DNA from: Zhouia spongiae
GTDB lineage: Bacteria > Bacteroidota > Bacteroidia > Flavobacteriales > Flavobacteriaceae
Assembly: GCF_022760175.1 (NCBI RefSeq)
Contig: NZ_CP094326.1
Coordinates: forward strand, 992,001 to 1,056,000
Direction of reading: 5' to 3'
DNA length: 64,000 nucleotides
Part shown: piece after piece, positions 1-8,565 of the stretch
Layout of the letters: every line of letters starts with the position of its first letter
How positions within the stretch are numbered: position 1 is the first letter of the stretch
Program-made: the position numbers and the translations under genes
The notes under the pieces: model-generated
Databases searched by the model: none
What the model was told of the DNA's origin: nothing
The model's input: only the letters and a program-made list of their open reading frames with translations

Positions 1-456
1 GAATTAACCGGACGTATTCTTGACAACTTAGAGATCATAACCGGCTATTCATACATCGATGCCCAATACAAAGAGCACACCTCTTATGTTTTCGGATCAG
101 CCCCTCTCAATACACCAAAACACACCTTCAATGCATATGCAAACTATTCTTTCAAGGGGGCTTTGGACAGACTGAGTATAGGCGCCGGCGCTTATTATAC
201 AGGTAAAAGGCCTATAAACGACTGGAGTGCTGGGGCTGTTACACATGAAGGCATAGTTCCCGGTCAAAAACCATTTGATGTAGCCTCTTATACGCTGGTT
301 AATGCACAGGTCGCGTACCAGATAGACAATCATTGGAATATAAGATTGTTGGCCAACAACATTTTCAACGAAATTGGTTACAATGCATACAGAACGAGAT
401 ATATTAATCAGACCGATCCGAGAACGTTTGGCGGTGTACTGACTTATAGGTTTTAA
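1..456 (+). CDS. TonB-dependent (siderophore-type) receptor, C-terminal part
   Basis: The reading frame is open from base 1, so this is the last 151 residues of a gene that starts outside the window. The product is the C-terminal part of an outer-membrane TonB-dependent receptor barrel, which would import iron chelates or similar ligands. Seen: alternating beta-strand pattern, the segment PLNTPKHTFNAYANY (about residues 36-50), a late NIRLLANNIFNE strand, and a terminal TYRF ending in Phe, the usual outer-membrane insertion signal. The PLNTPKH-type strand is typical of the ferrichrome/hydroxamate receptor class, but the ligand cannot be deduced. A terminator-like hairpin follows at 735-764. 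Confidence 0.85.
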   Translation, partial: ELTGRILDNLEIITGYSYIDAQYKEHTSYVFGSAPLNTPKHTFNAYANYSFKGALDRLSIGAGAYYTGKRPINDWSAGAVTHEGIVPGQKPFDVASYTLVNAQVAYQIDNHWNIRLLANNIFNEIGYNAYRTRYINQTDPRTFGGVLTYRF

Positions 457-734
457 ACCCAAAATCCAGACTAAAAATCATGAAAAAGAAAAGTTGAAAT
501 GGTTTAAAGACAAATATGGAAACCATTAAATTAAGCTTATAAAGTAAACTACCTCGGGGTAAGTCCCGTGAAATTCCTTTAGGAACATTTCACAAGGGCA
601 AGTCCAATGAAATTCCTTTAGGAATATTTCACAAGGACAAGCGTCGGAGCATTTAAATCTCGATAATCGAGTAAATCATTATATGCAGGTATATTTTATA
701 CCTGCATCATACTTTTAAAAAATGAAGAAAAAGA
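457..734. repeat. Intergenic stretch with tandem hairpin repeats
   Basis: No gene is seen here. Two tandem copies of a roughly 38-43 base unit lie at about 555-640. Each begins with a tract like GTGAAATTCCTTTAGGAA and ends with ATTTCACAAGG, so each copy can fold (GTGAAAT against ATTTCAC). A related, diverged copy occurs at about 4335-4385. A separate perfect 10-bp stem with a 5-base loop lies at 683-707 (ATGCAGGTAT / ATACCTGCAT). These look like a dispersed family of intergenic palindromes in this genome; their function is unknown. Confidence 0.6.
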
Positions 735-764
735 AAAGGGCTTAAATGCCCTTTCGTCTTTTTT
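735..764. terminator. Bidirectional intrinsic terminator
   Basis: Stem AAAGGGC (735-741), loop TTAAAT, arm GCCCTTT (748-754), followed by a T-rich run on the plus strand. The opposite side is A-rich, so it could serve both the receptor gene (plus) and the convergent DjlA-like gene (minus). Confidence 0.75.
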
Positions 765-1491
765 AGAACCCCCGTTCTCTCTGAATGTCTTCGTATGCTC
801 TCTGAACTTCTTTAAACTTTTCCTCTGCACCTTTCTTTATCGCTTCATCATCTGTAATGACCTTATCAGGATGATATTTTTTGACCATATTCCTATACGC
901 CTTTTTTATCTCTTCATCAGACGCTGTCCGCTCAATCTCTAAAATCTTATAAGCATTATCGGCAGACTTGACAAACATAGCCATAATACTTTCAAAATCC
1001 CTGAACTGAACCTGAAGGCATCCGGCAATCTCCTTAATTTTTTCTACCTCGGCTTTCGACACTGCCCCATCCGCCTGTGCTATACCAAACAAAAAGTGCA
1101 ACAACTGTAATCTAACTTCATATCGTAAACGCTGTTTTAGATACGACCCGATCCGTTGAGCAGATATTTCCCTGTCCTTTATAACGGTATTGAAAGTCCT
1201 AAAAATTTTATTGGCTCTTTCTTTACCGTACGTCGATACAAAATATTGACGCACATAATTCAATTCGGTCTGATTTACCGAACCGTCGGCTTTTATAACT
1301 ATGGCACATAATGATATCAGGTGCATTTCGAAATCGGCAGGAGTTACTGTTTGCCTGCTTTGGGATGTAAAAGTCGCCCCGCCTTTGTCATCCTTTACCA
1401 TATCATAGAAACTACCGAGTAAAAATCCGATGACCGCTCCGGGAAATCTAAATATCATGTATCCTAAAAAAGCGGCTAACCACTTTACCAT
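763..1491 (-). CDS. DjlA-like membrane co-chaperone (TerB-like domain plus C-terminal J-domain)
   Basis: 242 residues. An N-terminal hydrophobic segment (about residues 1-27) is followed by a TerB-like helical domain (about 53-165) and a C-terminal J-domain (about 178-242) with the HPD tripeptide at 207-209. This order (membrane anchor, TerB, J-domain) is that of DjlA, which stimulates the ATPase of DnaK near the inner membrane. The client is unknown. The start sits just downstream of a textbook promoter box at 1514-1521. The gene is monocistronic and divergent from the bacilliredoxin gene. Confidence 0.85.
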   Translation of the reverse strand: MVKWLAAFLGYMIFRFPGAVIGFLLGSFYDMVKDDKGGATFTSQSRQTVTPADFEMHLISLCAIVIKADGSVNQTELNYVRQYFVSTYGKERANKIFRTFNTVIKDREISAQRIGSYLKQRLRYEVRLQLLHFLFGIAQADGAVSKAEVEKIKEIAGCLQVQFRDFESIMAMFVKSADNAYKILEIERTASDEEIKKAYRNMVKKYHPDKVITDDEAIKKGAEEKFKEVQRAYEDIQRERGF

Positions 1492-1513
1492 ATCCTCTAG
1501 TTTAATTTGCTGG

Positions 1514-1521
1514 CAAAGATA
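1514..1521 (-). promoter_or_regulatory. Promoter -7 box of the DjlA-like gene
   Basis: The minus strand reads TATCTTTG, an exact match to the Bacteroidota TAnnTTTG box. It lies 23 bp before the ATG at 1491, which supports that start. No clear TTTG -33 element was found. Confidence 0.6.
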
Positions 1522-1621
1522 GGGTTTTCAACCGTTTTAATAATTTCACCCATAAACAAAGTCGATAGCCCCATAGAAGACACACATGAATTAAATACAC
1601 TAAAAGCCAATTGTTTTTCGT

Positions 1622-1629
1622 TATCTTTG
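1622..1629 (+). promoter_or_regulatory. Promoter -7 box of the bacilliredoxin gene
   Basis: TATCTTTG matches TAnnTTTG exactly and lies 33 bp before the ATG at 1663. The -33 element is not obvious at the expected distance. Confidence 0.6.
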
Positions 1630-1662
1630 CATTTATTATTGTTGAATTAAATTTTTATAAAT

Positions 1663-2073
1663 ATGTATCCAGCAGAACTAGTAAAACCAATGAAAGAAGA
1701 TTTAACTTCTGCAGGTTTTCAGGAACTTATTACCGTTGAAGATGTAGATGTAGCTATGGCGCAAAAAGGAACTACCCTGGTCGTTGTTAATTCTGTTTGT
1801 GGTTGTGCAGCAGCCAATGCCCGCCCGGGAGCAAAATTAAGCTTACAAAACGCTAAAAAACCTGATAACCTTTATACCGTTTTTGCAGGAGTTGACCGTG
1901 AAGCAACAGACAAAGCAAGAGGGCATATGTTACCTTTCCCTCCATCATCGCCAAGCATGGCCCTATTTAGGGATGGAGAATTGGTTCATATGCTGGAACG
2001 CCACCATATTGAAGGAAGACCGGCAGAAATCATAGCCGAAAACCTTATGGAGGCTTATAATGACTATTGTTAA
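1663..2073 (+). CDS. BrxA/BrxB-family bacilliredoxin
   Basis: 136 residues, the usual length of the family (YphP/YqiW, formerly DUF1094). A CGC motif lies at residues 46-48 (VCGCAA). The conserved block around MLPFPPSSPSMALF and the C-terminal ERHHIEGR stretch are present. Characterised members reduce mixed disulfides between proteins and low-molecular-weight thiols such as bacillithiol. Whether this organism makes bacillithiol cannot be seen here. It is a single gene with its own promoter box and a strong terminator. Confidence 0.92.
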   Translation: MYPAELVKPMKEDLTSAGFQELITVEDVDVAMAQKGTTLVVVNSVCGCAAANARPGAKLSLQNAKKPDNLYTVFAGVDREATDKARGHMLPFPPSSPSMALFRDGELVHMLERHHIEGRPAEIIAENLMEAYNDYC

Positions 2074-2093
2074 TTAACAAGCAAGAAAAGATC

Positions 2094-2127
2094 AAAAAAC
2101 CACTCAATAAATACAGAGTGGTTTTTT
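2094..2127 (+). terminator. Intrinsic terminator after the bacilliredoxin gene
   Basis: A 12-bp stem (AAAAAACCACTC at 2094-2105 with GAGTGGTTTTTT at 2116-2127) around a 10-base loop, ending in a T-run. Confidence 0.85.
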
Positions 2128-2221
2128 TATATAAAAACGTTTTTTTAAAGCGGAAATACGTTCATATATATTGTCGCATTTCTTAAAAAGCATTAAATTA
2201 ACCCATAATTTTAACTATTTC

Positions 2222-2953
2222 ATGGCAAAAATACTTGCGTATCCATTATCTGTGATCTACTACCTCTGTTTTGGTATTGTATTATTGGTTTTTCATGTTA
2301 TTCAATGGATCTGTCTGAATCTTTTTGGTTACGAAGCCCATAAAAAAAGTGTCAGCATCTTGAATTGGTTCCTGATGCGATGTGTGAATCTTTTGGGGAA
2401 CAGGTACACTTTTAAAATGAATGAAAACATCCCCGATAATGTTCCTGTCATCATTGTGGCCAATCACCAAAGCCTGCACGATATCCCTCCGATCATTTGG
2501 CATATGCGTAAGTATCACCCCAAATTCATCAGTAAAATTGAACTGGGAAAAGGCATTCCGAGCGTTTCGTTCAACCTGCGACATGGCGGATCGGTATTAA
2601 TCGACCGCAAAAATTCCGAGCAAGCCTTAAAGGCCATTAAAGACTTCTCCCTGTACATCCGAAACAACAATTATGCCGCTGTAATTTTTCCGGAAGGAAC
2701 CCGCAGTAAAAACGGGAAACCAAAAAGGTTCCAGATCAGCGGTTTAAAATTAATGTTCCAGCAGATCCCGGAGGCTGTGGTGGTTCCTATTACGATAAAC
2801 AACTCCTGGAAATTATTTAAATACGGTAATTTCCCATTAGGGATCGGAAACAACATCCGTTTTAAAGTACACGACCCTATTAAAATTGACGGTCAGGATA
2901 TCAACCAGCTGACCAAGGAAATAGAAAGCATCATTGTTAACGATATAAAATGA
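2222..2953 (+). CDS. plsC: 1-acyl-sn-glycerol-3-phosphate acyltransferase (PlsC family)
   Basis: 243 residues from the ATG at 2222; an upstream TTG in the same frame (2171) would add 17 residues and is less likely. It transfers an acyl chain to lysophosphatidic acid to give phosphatidic acid at the inner membrane. Seen: N-terminal hydrophobic segments, the acyltransferase motif NHQSLHD (catalytic H82 and D87) and motif III FPEGTR (about 156-161). The stop overlaps the start of the next gene (ATGA), so the two are translationally coupled. Other LPLAT subfamilies (lyso-ornithine lipid, for example) cannot be excluded. Confidence 0.85.
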   Translation: MAKILAYPLSVIYYLCFGIVLLVFHVIQWICLNLFGYEAHKKSVSILNWFLMRCVNLLGNRYTFKMNENIPDNVPVIIVANHQSLHDIPPIIWHMRKYHPKFISKIELGKGIPSVSFNLRHGGSVLIDRKNSEQALKAIKDFSLYIRNNNYAAVIFPEGTRSKNGKPKRFQISGLKLMFQQIPEAVVVPITINNSWKLFKYGNFPLGIGNNIRFKVHDPIKIDGQDINQLTKEIESIIVNDIK

Positions 2954-3606
2954 CGAACCCGCAAATTGTAGAAAAAACAATCGCCTTTGTAAAATCTACA
3001 CTCAAAGGCGCCGAAGGTGGTCACGACTGGTTTCATATCCAACGTGTATTCAACAATGCTTTGTTAATTGCCAAAGATGAGACGAATGCCGATCCGGTAG
3101 TCGTTAGCCTGGGAGCCCTTTTGCATGATATTGCAGACCCGAAATTCCATGATGGCGATGAAAGTATCGGACCGAAAACGGCCCGTGAATTTCTTCAGTC
3201 GATCTCCGTAGATAAAAAGGTTATCAATCATGTTGTAAAAATCATAGAAAATGTATCTTTTAAAAACGACTTCGAAAAACGTTCTTTTTCTTCTATTGAG
3301 TTGAATATCGTACAAGATGCAGACCGTCTCGATGCTATCGGAGCTATTGGTATTGCCCGTGCTTTCAACTATGGGGGATTTAAAAACCGAGAACTTTACA
3401 ATCCTGGGATTCCCCCTAACCTGGACATGAATAAAGAGGAATACAAAAAATCCAAAGCTCCTACCATCAACCATTTTTACGAAAAGCTTTTATTGTTAAA
3501 AGATCGTATGAAAACTGCATCAGGAAAGAAAATTGCAGAAGAACGCCATCAATTCATGCATGCTTACCTTACACAGTTCTACGACGAGTGGAATGGCAGA
3601 AAGTAA
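2950..3606 (+). CDS. HD-domain phosphohydrolase
   Basis: 218 residues. Metal-binding HD superfamily pattern: H25 (GGHDWFH), H59-D60 (LLHD) and a late DADRLD block (D123, D125). The similarity is to the small YedJ/YpgQ-like HD hydrolases, some of which act on nucleoside phosphates; the substrate here is unknown. It overlaps the plsC stop by 4 bases, so it is in the same operon. About 190 bp of non-coding sequence follow. Confidence 0.85.
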   Translation: MTNPQIVEKTIAFVKSTLKGAEGGHDWFHIQRVFNNALLIAKDETNADPVVVSLGALLHDIADPKFHDGDESIGPKTAREFLQSISVDKKVINHVVKIIENVSFKNDFEKRSFSSIELNIVQDADRLDAIGAIGIARAFNYGGFKNRELYNPGIPPNLDMNKEEYKKSKAPTINHFYEKLLLLKDRMKTASGKKIAEERHQFMHAYLTQFYDEWNGRK

Positions 3607-3800
3607 CCCGACCCTAATATCTCTTATTGAACTATCTGCTTCCTCTTTTTTAAAACCTTCTTCAGGCTACCAATCATATTTTATCTTATCTTGGTTATAC
3701 TTTACCTCTATCTCTTAAAGAACATCGATATATTGAGCGCTGATATCAAAAACGGCAGTTTCCCCGGAAAAAGCCATAAAGAACACTCAACAATTATTGC

Positions 3801-4295
3801 ATGATGCCCGACAGGTTTCAAATCATTCAAATTCACGAAAAGGCCGCAGAAAAGGACCTGAATATAATTATCGAATTATATCTCCAAGTTTTTGACAATG
3901 CGGATATAAAGAAGTTCAGAAAAAAAATAAACAACAAAAAGGACCTGCTTTTTATTCTGGCCTATGTAAACAATGAACCGGCAGGATTTAAAATCGGCTA
4001 TGCCATAAACCCTAAAGTATATTACAGCTGGACAGGCGGGGTTAAAAAAAATCACCGCAGGAAAGGAATTGCCGGGGCGCTTGCAGCAAGTCAGGAAAAA
4101 TGGGCTTCTTCTAAAGGTTATTGCCGCTTAAGAACAAAATCGATGAACCGTTTCAAGCCCATGATGATCCTCAATCTGAAAAATGGATTTGATATTATAG
4201 ATACCGACGAAGACAGGAACGGAGATATTGAAATAATCTTTGAAAAAAAATTACGCCAAAACCCCGAAGCAGATTTTCTTCGGGAAAGCCCTTAA
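3801..4295 (+). CDS. GNAT-family N-acetyltransferase
   Basis: 164 residues. A GNAT fold is indicated by the acetyl-CoA-binding motif around residues 81-93 (VKKNHRRKGIAGAL, the R/QxxGxA/G signature) preceded by a beta-bulge strand YYSWTGGV. The C-terminal NGFDIID is also typical. The substrate is unknown. Two adjacent ATG codons begin the frame; either could be used. It stands alone and is followed by a repeat-like stretch. Confidence 0.8.
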   Translation: MMPDRFQIIQIHEKAAEKDLNIIIELYLQVFDNADIKKFRKKINNKKDLLFILAYVNNEPAGFKIGYAINPKVYYSWTGGVKKNHRRKGIAGALAASQEKWASSKGYCRLRTKSMNRFKPMMILNLKNGFDIIDTDEDRNGDIEIIFEKKLRQNPEADFLRESP

Positions 4296-4329
4296 AACAC
4301 CTGCCTGAATGACAAGACCGTACAGGTTA

Positions 4330-4431
4330 CAAATATTTCGTCGCAAGTCCGTGAAACTCTTTCTGGAACATTTTACAAAGACAAGCCCGGAGCTCCCGAT
4401 TTCTATGGATTAAATCCCGGATATCGGGTAA
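4330..4431. repeat. Diverged copy of the intergenic hairpin repeat
   Basis: The tract GTCCGTGAAACTCTTTCTGG followed by AACATTTTACAAAGACAAG resembles the tandem units at about 555-640. It is followed by CCCGGATATCGGG, a small perfect palindrome. It abuts, and seems to have replaced, the 5' part of the ccsBA remnant. Confidence 0.5.
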
Positions 4432-5077
4432 AAAGCGGAGCAAGGCTGACGAAAAACCGGCTTATTATCAGTCCTTATCAGAAAGAGCTTGGAAAAGAGA
4501 TCATCCCATCCAACCAAAGGATAGAAGCCGGGATCTGGTATAACAAAATGAATCTTAACTTCTGGAGCTATTCCAGTACTTCTTTACCATCGGATTCATG
4601 ATGCCGGTTCTTGCAATTGTTAAAATCTTCAGCAAGAAAAAATGGTTGCCGTCCTTATGGAGCCTTACTGTAATCCTCTCCTTAACAGGCTTCATTGTTT
4701 TCGCCGGAAACATTATACTGAGGTGGTATGTGGCACAGAGCAATGGGTATGAGATGTTGGTTTTTGTCGCATGGTGCGTTCTTTTATGTGGAATCATCAC
4801 GTACAAAAAATCTGATTTTACACTTCCTTTAGCACCCCTTTTTAGCGGAGCCCTGTTATTTGTGAGCTACCTCGACCGGCTTAATCCGGAAATAACAAAC
4901 TTAATGCCCGTACTCAAATTGTATTGGCTTAAAATACATGTGGCCCCCATCGTAAGCAGTTACACTCCGTTAGCTTTAGCCGCCCTTATAGGGGTCATGG
5001 CATTAGCAGCAATGATAAAAAGAGCCCGGCAACAACATTCAAAACAATCGCATTTGTCCGCTTTTTTGCTGCTTTAA
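4432..5077 (+). pseudogene. Internal remnant of a ccsBA-type cytochrome c assembly gene
   Basis: Two reading frames carry consecutive parts of a ResB/CcsA-like protein. The first (4432 to about 4562) encodes GKEIIPSNQRIEAGIWYNKM and stops being protein-like after NLNFW. The second, from about 4563, continues with LFQYFFTIGFMMPVLAIVKIF and runs to 5077. The second part has hydrophobic segments and the CcsA-like motif WLKIHVAPIVSSY. Intact fused proteins are near 1000 residues; here the N-terminal region, the catalytic tryptophan-rich WWD region and the C-terminus are absent. A frameshift near 4562 plus truncation at both ends indicates a dead fragment. Family assignment is by motif memory, not a search. 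Confidence 0.6.
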
Positions 5078-6133
5078 CAGTTCTTTTTGAGGTTGATAAA
5101 GCGAACCATCTATTTCCGGAAACTGTTTATCCGAAAAGTAACGTTGTTTGGCAATGCGCATCATGTTATGGAGCTGCTCTGCAATTTTACCTTCACCCCG
5201 CATCCTGGTAACATAATTAGAATCATTTAAATGCCCTCCGTGACATGCTTCTATCTGATGTAATACCTTATCTGCCCGGTCCGGCATTGTTTTTCGGATC
5301 CAGTCCGTAAATATCTGCCCTATAGCACCATTTAACCTGACCACAGTAAAAGCTATCGACAAAGCCCCGTGATCTCTTGCCGCTTTTGCCAAAGACAGTA
5401 CTTCATGGCTGTTGATGCCCGGTATAATCGGAGCGATCATTACATTTACAGGTATTCCGTTTAAAGACAATTCTTCCACGGTTTTTAAACGCCTTTTTAT
5501 AGTTGCTGTCCTCGGCTCTAAAACCCTTCTTGTTTCTTCAGACAATGAAGTGATTGAAATATTTGCACTGACAAGCTTTAGCAAAGCCAATTCCCTTAAA
5601 ACATCCAGATCTCTCAAAACAAGTGCATTTTTTGTAATGATCCCGACGGGGTGTTTATACTTCAGGAAAATCTTCAGGCATTCCCGGGTAATCTTGTATT
5701 GCTGTTCAGCAGGTTGATAACAATCTGTATTTCCGGAAAGCACTATGGTCTTAGCCTCCCAGTTTCGTGACCGGAGTTTCTTCTCCAATAATTCAGGGGC
5801 ATCCTTTTTCACCAGGATCTTTCTTTCAAAATCCAGTCCGGCACCATACCCCCAGTACTCGTGAGAGTTTCTGGCATAACAATAGATACACCCGTGTTCG
5901 CATCCCTGATAAGGGTTCATAGAATAGGTCATTCCTACATCCGGGCTGGTCACTTTGTTTACAATCGTCTTTGGAAAAACCTCAATATAGCTCGTTTTGT
6001 TTTTATCGGCTTCCTCTCCTTCAAGCCTGCAGTATTCCAAAAAATCATCGCGCATTTCATGAGAATGTTCCAAAAACTTATTCCGGACATTCATCTGTGC
6101 TCCCCTTCCTTTTATAATTGACTCCTCTTTCAT
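5039..6133 (-). CDS. Radical SAM protein, PA0069 family (spore photoproduct lyase-like)
   Basis: About 364 residues from the ATG at 6133 (MKEESIIKGRGAQ); the frame stays open 33 codons further upstream but that part looks non-coding. The 4Fe-4S/SAM motif CxxxCxxC is CEHGCIYC at C78, C82 and C85. The segments YSMNPYQGC and ITKNALVLRD are typical of the PA0069-type group, which resembles spore photoproduct lyase. The physiological reaction is unknown. The last 39 bases overlap the end of the convergent ccsBA remnant. Confidence 0.85.
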   Translation of the reverse strand: MKEESIIKGRGAQMNVRNKFLEHSHEMRDDFLEYCRLEGEEADKNKTSYIEVFPKTIVNKVTSPDVGMTYSMNPYQGCEHGCIYCYARNSHEYWGYGAGLDFERKILVKKDAPELLEKKLRSRNWEAKTIVLSGNTDCYQPAEQQYKITRECLKIFLKYKHPVGIITKNALVLRDLDVLRELALLKLVSANISITSLSEETRRVLEPRTATIKRRLKTVEELSLNGIPVNVMIAPIIPGINSHEVLSLAKAARDHGALSIAFTVVRLNGAIGQIFTDWIRKTMPDRADKVLHQIEACHGGHLNDSNYVTRMRGEGKIAEQLHNMMRIAKQRYFSDKQFPEIDGSLYQPQKELLKQQKSGQMRLF

Positions 6134-6291
6134 CTTGTATAATGGACTTATAAAATTATTAATTCCCAGTCGAACAGAATGATTATTGGCTTCTTGTTTA
6201 TGAACATTAACATTTAACATAATCATTATCATTTTTTTGTACCTTAAGCCTTCATTTTAACGATCCAAAATCATCCAAAACTTTAAAACAG

Positions 6292-7704
6292 ATGAAACGA
6301 AGAGATTTTGTAAAGAATGTTGCCGCGGCAAGTAGTGCATTCTATATAGTACCAAGCCATGTACTCGGTGGCTCCCACATCCCGCCAAGTGACACCCTTT
6401 ACATTGCTGCCATAGGAGTAGGAGGCAGAGGCGCAGGAGTGATCAATGAGCTCGATGCAACTAAAAAAGTAAAATTTGTCGCTTTATGCGATGTAGATGA
6501 CCGGAATGCCAAAGGTTCCTATAAAAAATTCCATAAAGCCAAAAGATATAAAGACTTTCGCAAAGTTTATGACGAACAATTAAAGCATATTGATGCCATA
6601 ACGGTTGCTACGCCAGACCATACACATGCTACAATAGCACTTCCTTTTATGAAAGCTAAAAAACATGCATATGTAGAAAAACCATTAACGCATAATATTT
6701 ATGAAGCACGTTTAATGGCCAAGGTAGCCAAAGAAAACGGCATCATTACCCAAATGGGTAATCAGGGCAGCAGTACCGATGATGTTCGAAAAACCAAAGA
6801 ATGGCTTGATGCAGGCATTTTAGGTAAGGTTCACCGTGTCGATTGCTGGACTAACAGGCCCGTATGGCCACAAGGGTTGAGAGCTATAACAGAAAGTGAG
6901 CCGGTACCTGAAGGTCTTGATTGGGACCTGTGGTTAGGACCCGCGTCCATGCGGCCATACAATTCCGCTTATTTACCTTTTAAATGGCGTGGCTTTTGGG
7001 ATTTCGGAACGGGAGCCCTCGGAGATATGGGCTGCCATATTATGGAAACCCCTTTTAAAACTCTTGGATTAGGTTATCCGTACGAAGCCGAGGCAAGTTG
7101 TACCACCGTATGGTCCGGTGACTTTGTAGAAGCAGATTATAACAGTACCTGCCCGCCTTCTTCTGTTGTCAGGCTCAAGTTTAAAAACGATCGCCATGGC
7201 GATGTAGCCCTCAATTGGTATGACGGTGGTATTATGCCTGATATTCCGGATCATATTGTTGATGGGGAAACTATTGGAAATGTCGATGGAGGCTCCGTTT
7301 TTTACGGAGAAAAAGGAATTTTGGTTACCGACACTTATTCCCGTAATCCGAGATTTTTAAAGAACTATACCCCCGGAGCTATTACTTATCCGCCTGAAAC
7401 CTTGAAGAGAGTTAACGGAACCCATGCTGACAACTTTGTTGACGGATGTCTGAAAGGAACAGAAACATCGTCGCCTTTCTCTTATGCAGGCCCGTTGACG
7501 GAAGCTGTTCTGATGGGGAACCTGGCCATTAAAGCGTTTCAACATAAAGTTCTCAAAAAAGGCAAAAAACCAACCGACTGGGCTCCTTATAGCTATCCGG
7601 GAAGAAGAAAACTTAAATGGGACGGAGAGAAAATGTTAGTCACCAACTTTGATGAAGCCAACAATTGGGTAAAAGGAAATTACAGAAAGGGATGGGAACT
7701 GTAA
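6292..7704 (+). CDS. Tat-exported Gfo/Idh/MocA-family oxidoreductase
   Basis: 470 residues. The N-terminus MKRRDFVKNVAAASSAF is a twin-arginine type signal. A Rossmann nucleotide-binding loop GVGGRG lies at residues 42-47 and the family EKP motif at 129-131 (YVEKPLTHN). The C-terminal half is the alpha/beta domain with a DMGCH segment. Bacteroidota often carry such secreted dehydrogenases in glycan catabolism; some are GH109-like glycosidases using NAD, so both activities are possible. It is a single gene followed by a small hairpin (CTCCGGGG...CCCCGGAG, about 7722-7741). Confidence 0.88.
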   Translation: MKRRDFVKNVAAASSAFYIVPSHVLGGSHIPPSDTLYIAAIGVGGRGAGVINELDATKKVKFVALCDVDDRNAKGSYKKFHKAKRYKDFRKVYDEQLKHIDAITVATPDHTHATIALPFMKAKKHAYVEKPLTHNIYEARLMAKVAKENGIITQMGNQGSSTDDVRKTKEWLDAGILGKVHRVDCWTNRPVWPQGLRAITESEPVPEGLDWDLWLGPASMRPYNSAYLPFKWRGFWDFGTGALGDMGCHIMETPFKTLGLGYPYEAEASCTTVWSGDFVEADYNSTCPPSSVVRLKFKNDRHGDVALNWYDGGIMPDIPDHIVDGETIGNVDGGSVFYGEKGILVTDTYSRNPRFLKNYTPGAITYPPETLKRVNGTHADNFVDGCLKGTETSSPFSYAGPLTEAVLMGNLAIKAFQHKVLKKGKKPTDWAPYSYPGRRKLKWDGEKMLVTNFDEANNWVKGNYRKGWEL

Positions 7705-7755
7705 ATTATTAACCCGTAAATTTCTCCGGGGCAAACCCCGGAGCATTTACCTTTT

Positions 7756-8532
7756 TTATTTTCCAGGAAAATCAGCTTTTCGTTTTTCCAGGAAAGCAGC
7801 TGTACCTTCTTTAAAATCTTCCGTACCGAAACTCTCCCCAAACAACTCTATTTCAGCATCAAACCCTTTTTTATTAAATCCTGCATTAACTGCCTTTATA
7901 GCCGTAGCAACTGCCACTGACGAATTCGTCATTATTTTATTTGCTATCTTTTTACAAAACGGCAGCAACTGTTCTTGTGCTATCATATGGTTAATCAACC
8001 CATATGCCAGGGCCTGCTCAGTTCCGATCATTCCCCCGGTCATGATCATCTCCATAGCCCTGCCTTTCCCTATTAACTGTGGAAGCCGCTGAGTTCCTCC
8101 ATAACCGGGAATAACCCCCAGAGACACTTCCGGCAACCCCATACGGGCATGATCGCTGGCAACCCGGAAATGGCATGCCAAGGCCAGTTCCAAACCTCCG
8201 CCAAGTGCAAAACCGTTAACTGCAGCAATAACCGGTTTATTATAGTTTTCAATGTAGTTGAATAATAAATCCTGTCCTTTCTCCGCCAGTTGCTTCCCCT
8301 GCTTAACAGAATAATCCGCAAACTCGGAAATATCTGCTCCGGCAACAAAAGCTTTTTCTCCGCTTCCGGTGATGATCAGGACACGCGTTTCTTTATCATC
8401 TTTCAATTCTTTTAAAGCCCTGTTAAGCTCTTCTATTGTCGCCTTATTAAGCGCATTGAGCTTGGCAGGCCTGTTTATTGTAACCGTGGCTATACCACCA
8501 TCTTTTTCGATCAGAATGTTTTCGTAGCTCAT
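7756..8532 (-). CDS. Enoyl-CoA hydratase/isomerase (crotonase family)
   Basis: 258 residues, the normal length. Oxyanion-hole segments are AGADISEF (about 64-71) and NGFALGGGLELALAC (about 106-120). Both catalytic glutamates of classical hydratases are present (E115 and E135, 20 residues apart, in PEVSLGVIPGYGG). It should hydrate short-chain enoyl-CoAs in beta-oxidation or degradation of aromatic or amino-acid acids. The gene lies 33 bp downstream of the sensor kinase gene on the same strand. Confidence 0.92.
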   Translation of the reverse strand: MSYENILIEKDGGIATVTINRPAKLNALNKATIEELNRALKELKDDKETRVLIITGSGEKAFVAGADISEFADYSVKQGKQLAEKGQDLLFNYIENYNKPVIAAVNGFALGGGLELALACHFRVASDHARMGLPEVSLGVIPGYGGTQRLPQLIGKGRAMEMIMTGGMIGTEQALAYGLINHMIAQEQLLPFCKKIANKIMTNSSVAVATAIKAVNAGFNKKGFDAEIELFGESFGTEDFKEGTAAFLEKRKADFPGK

Positions 8533-8565
8533 ATTGTGTTCTTTTATAATATCCGTACTTCGAAA

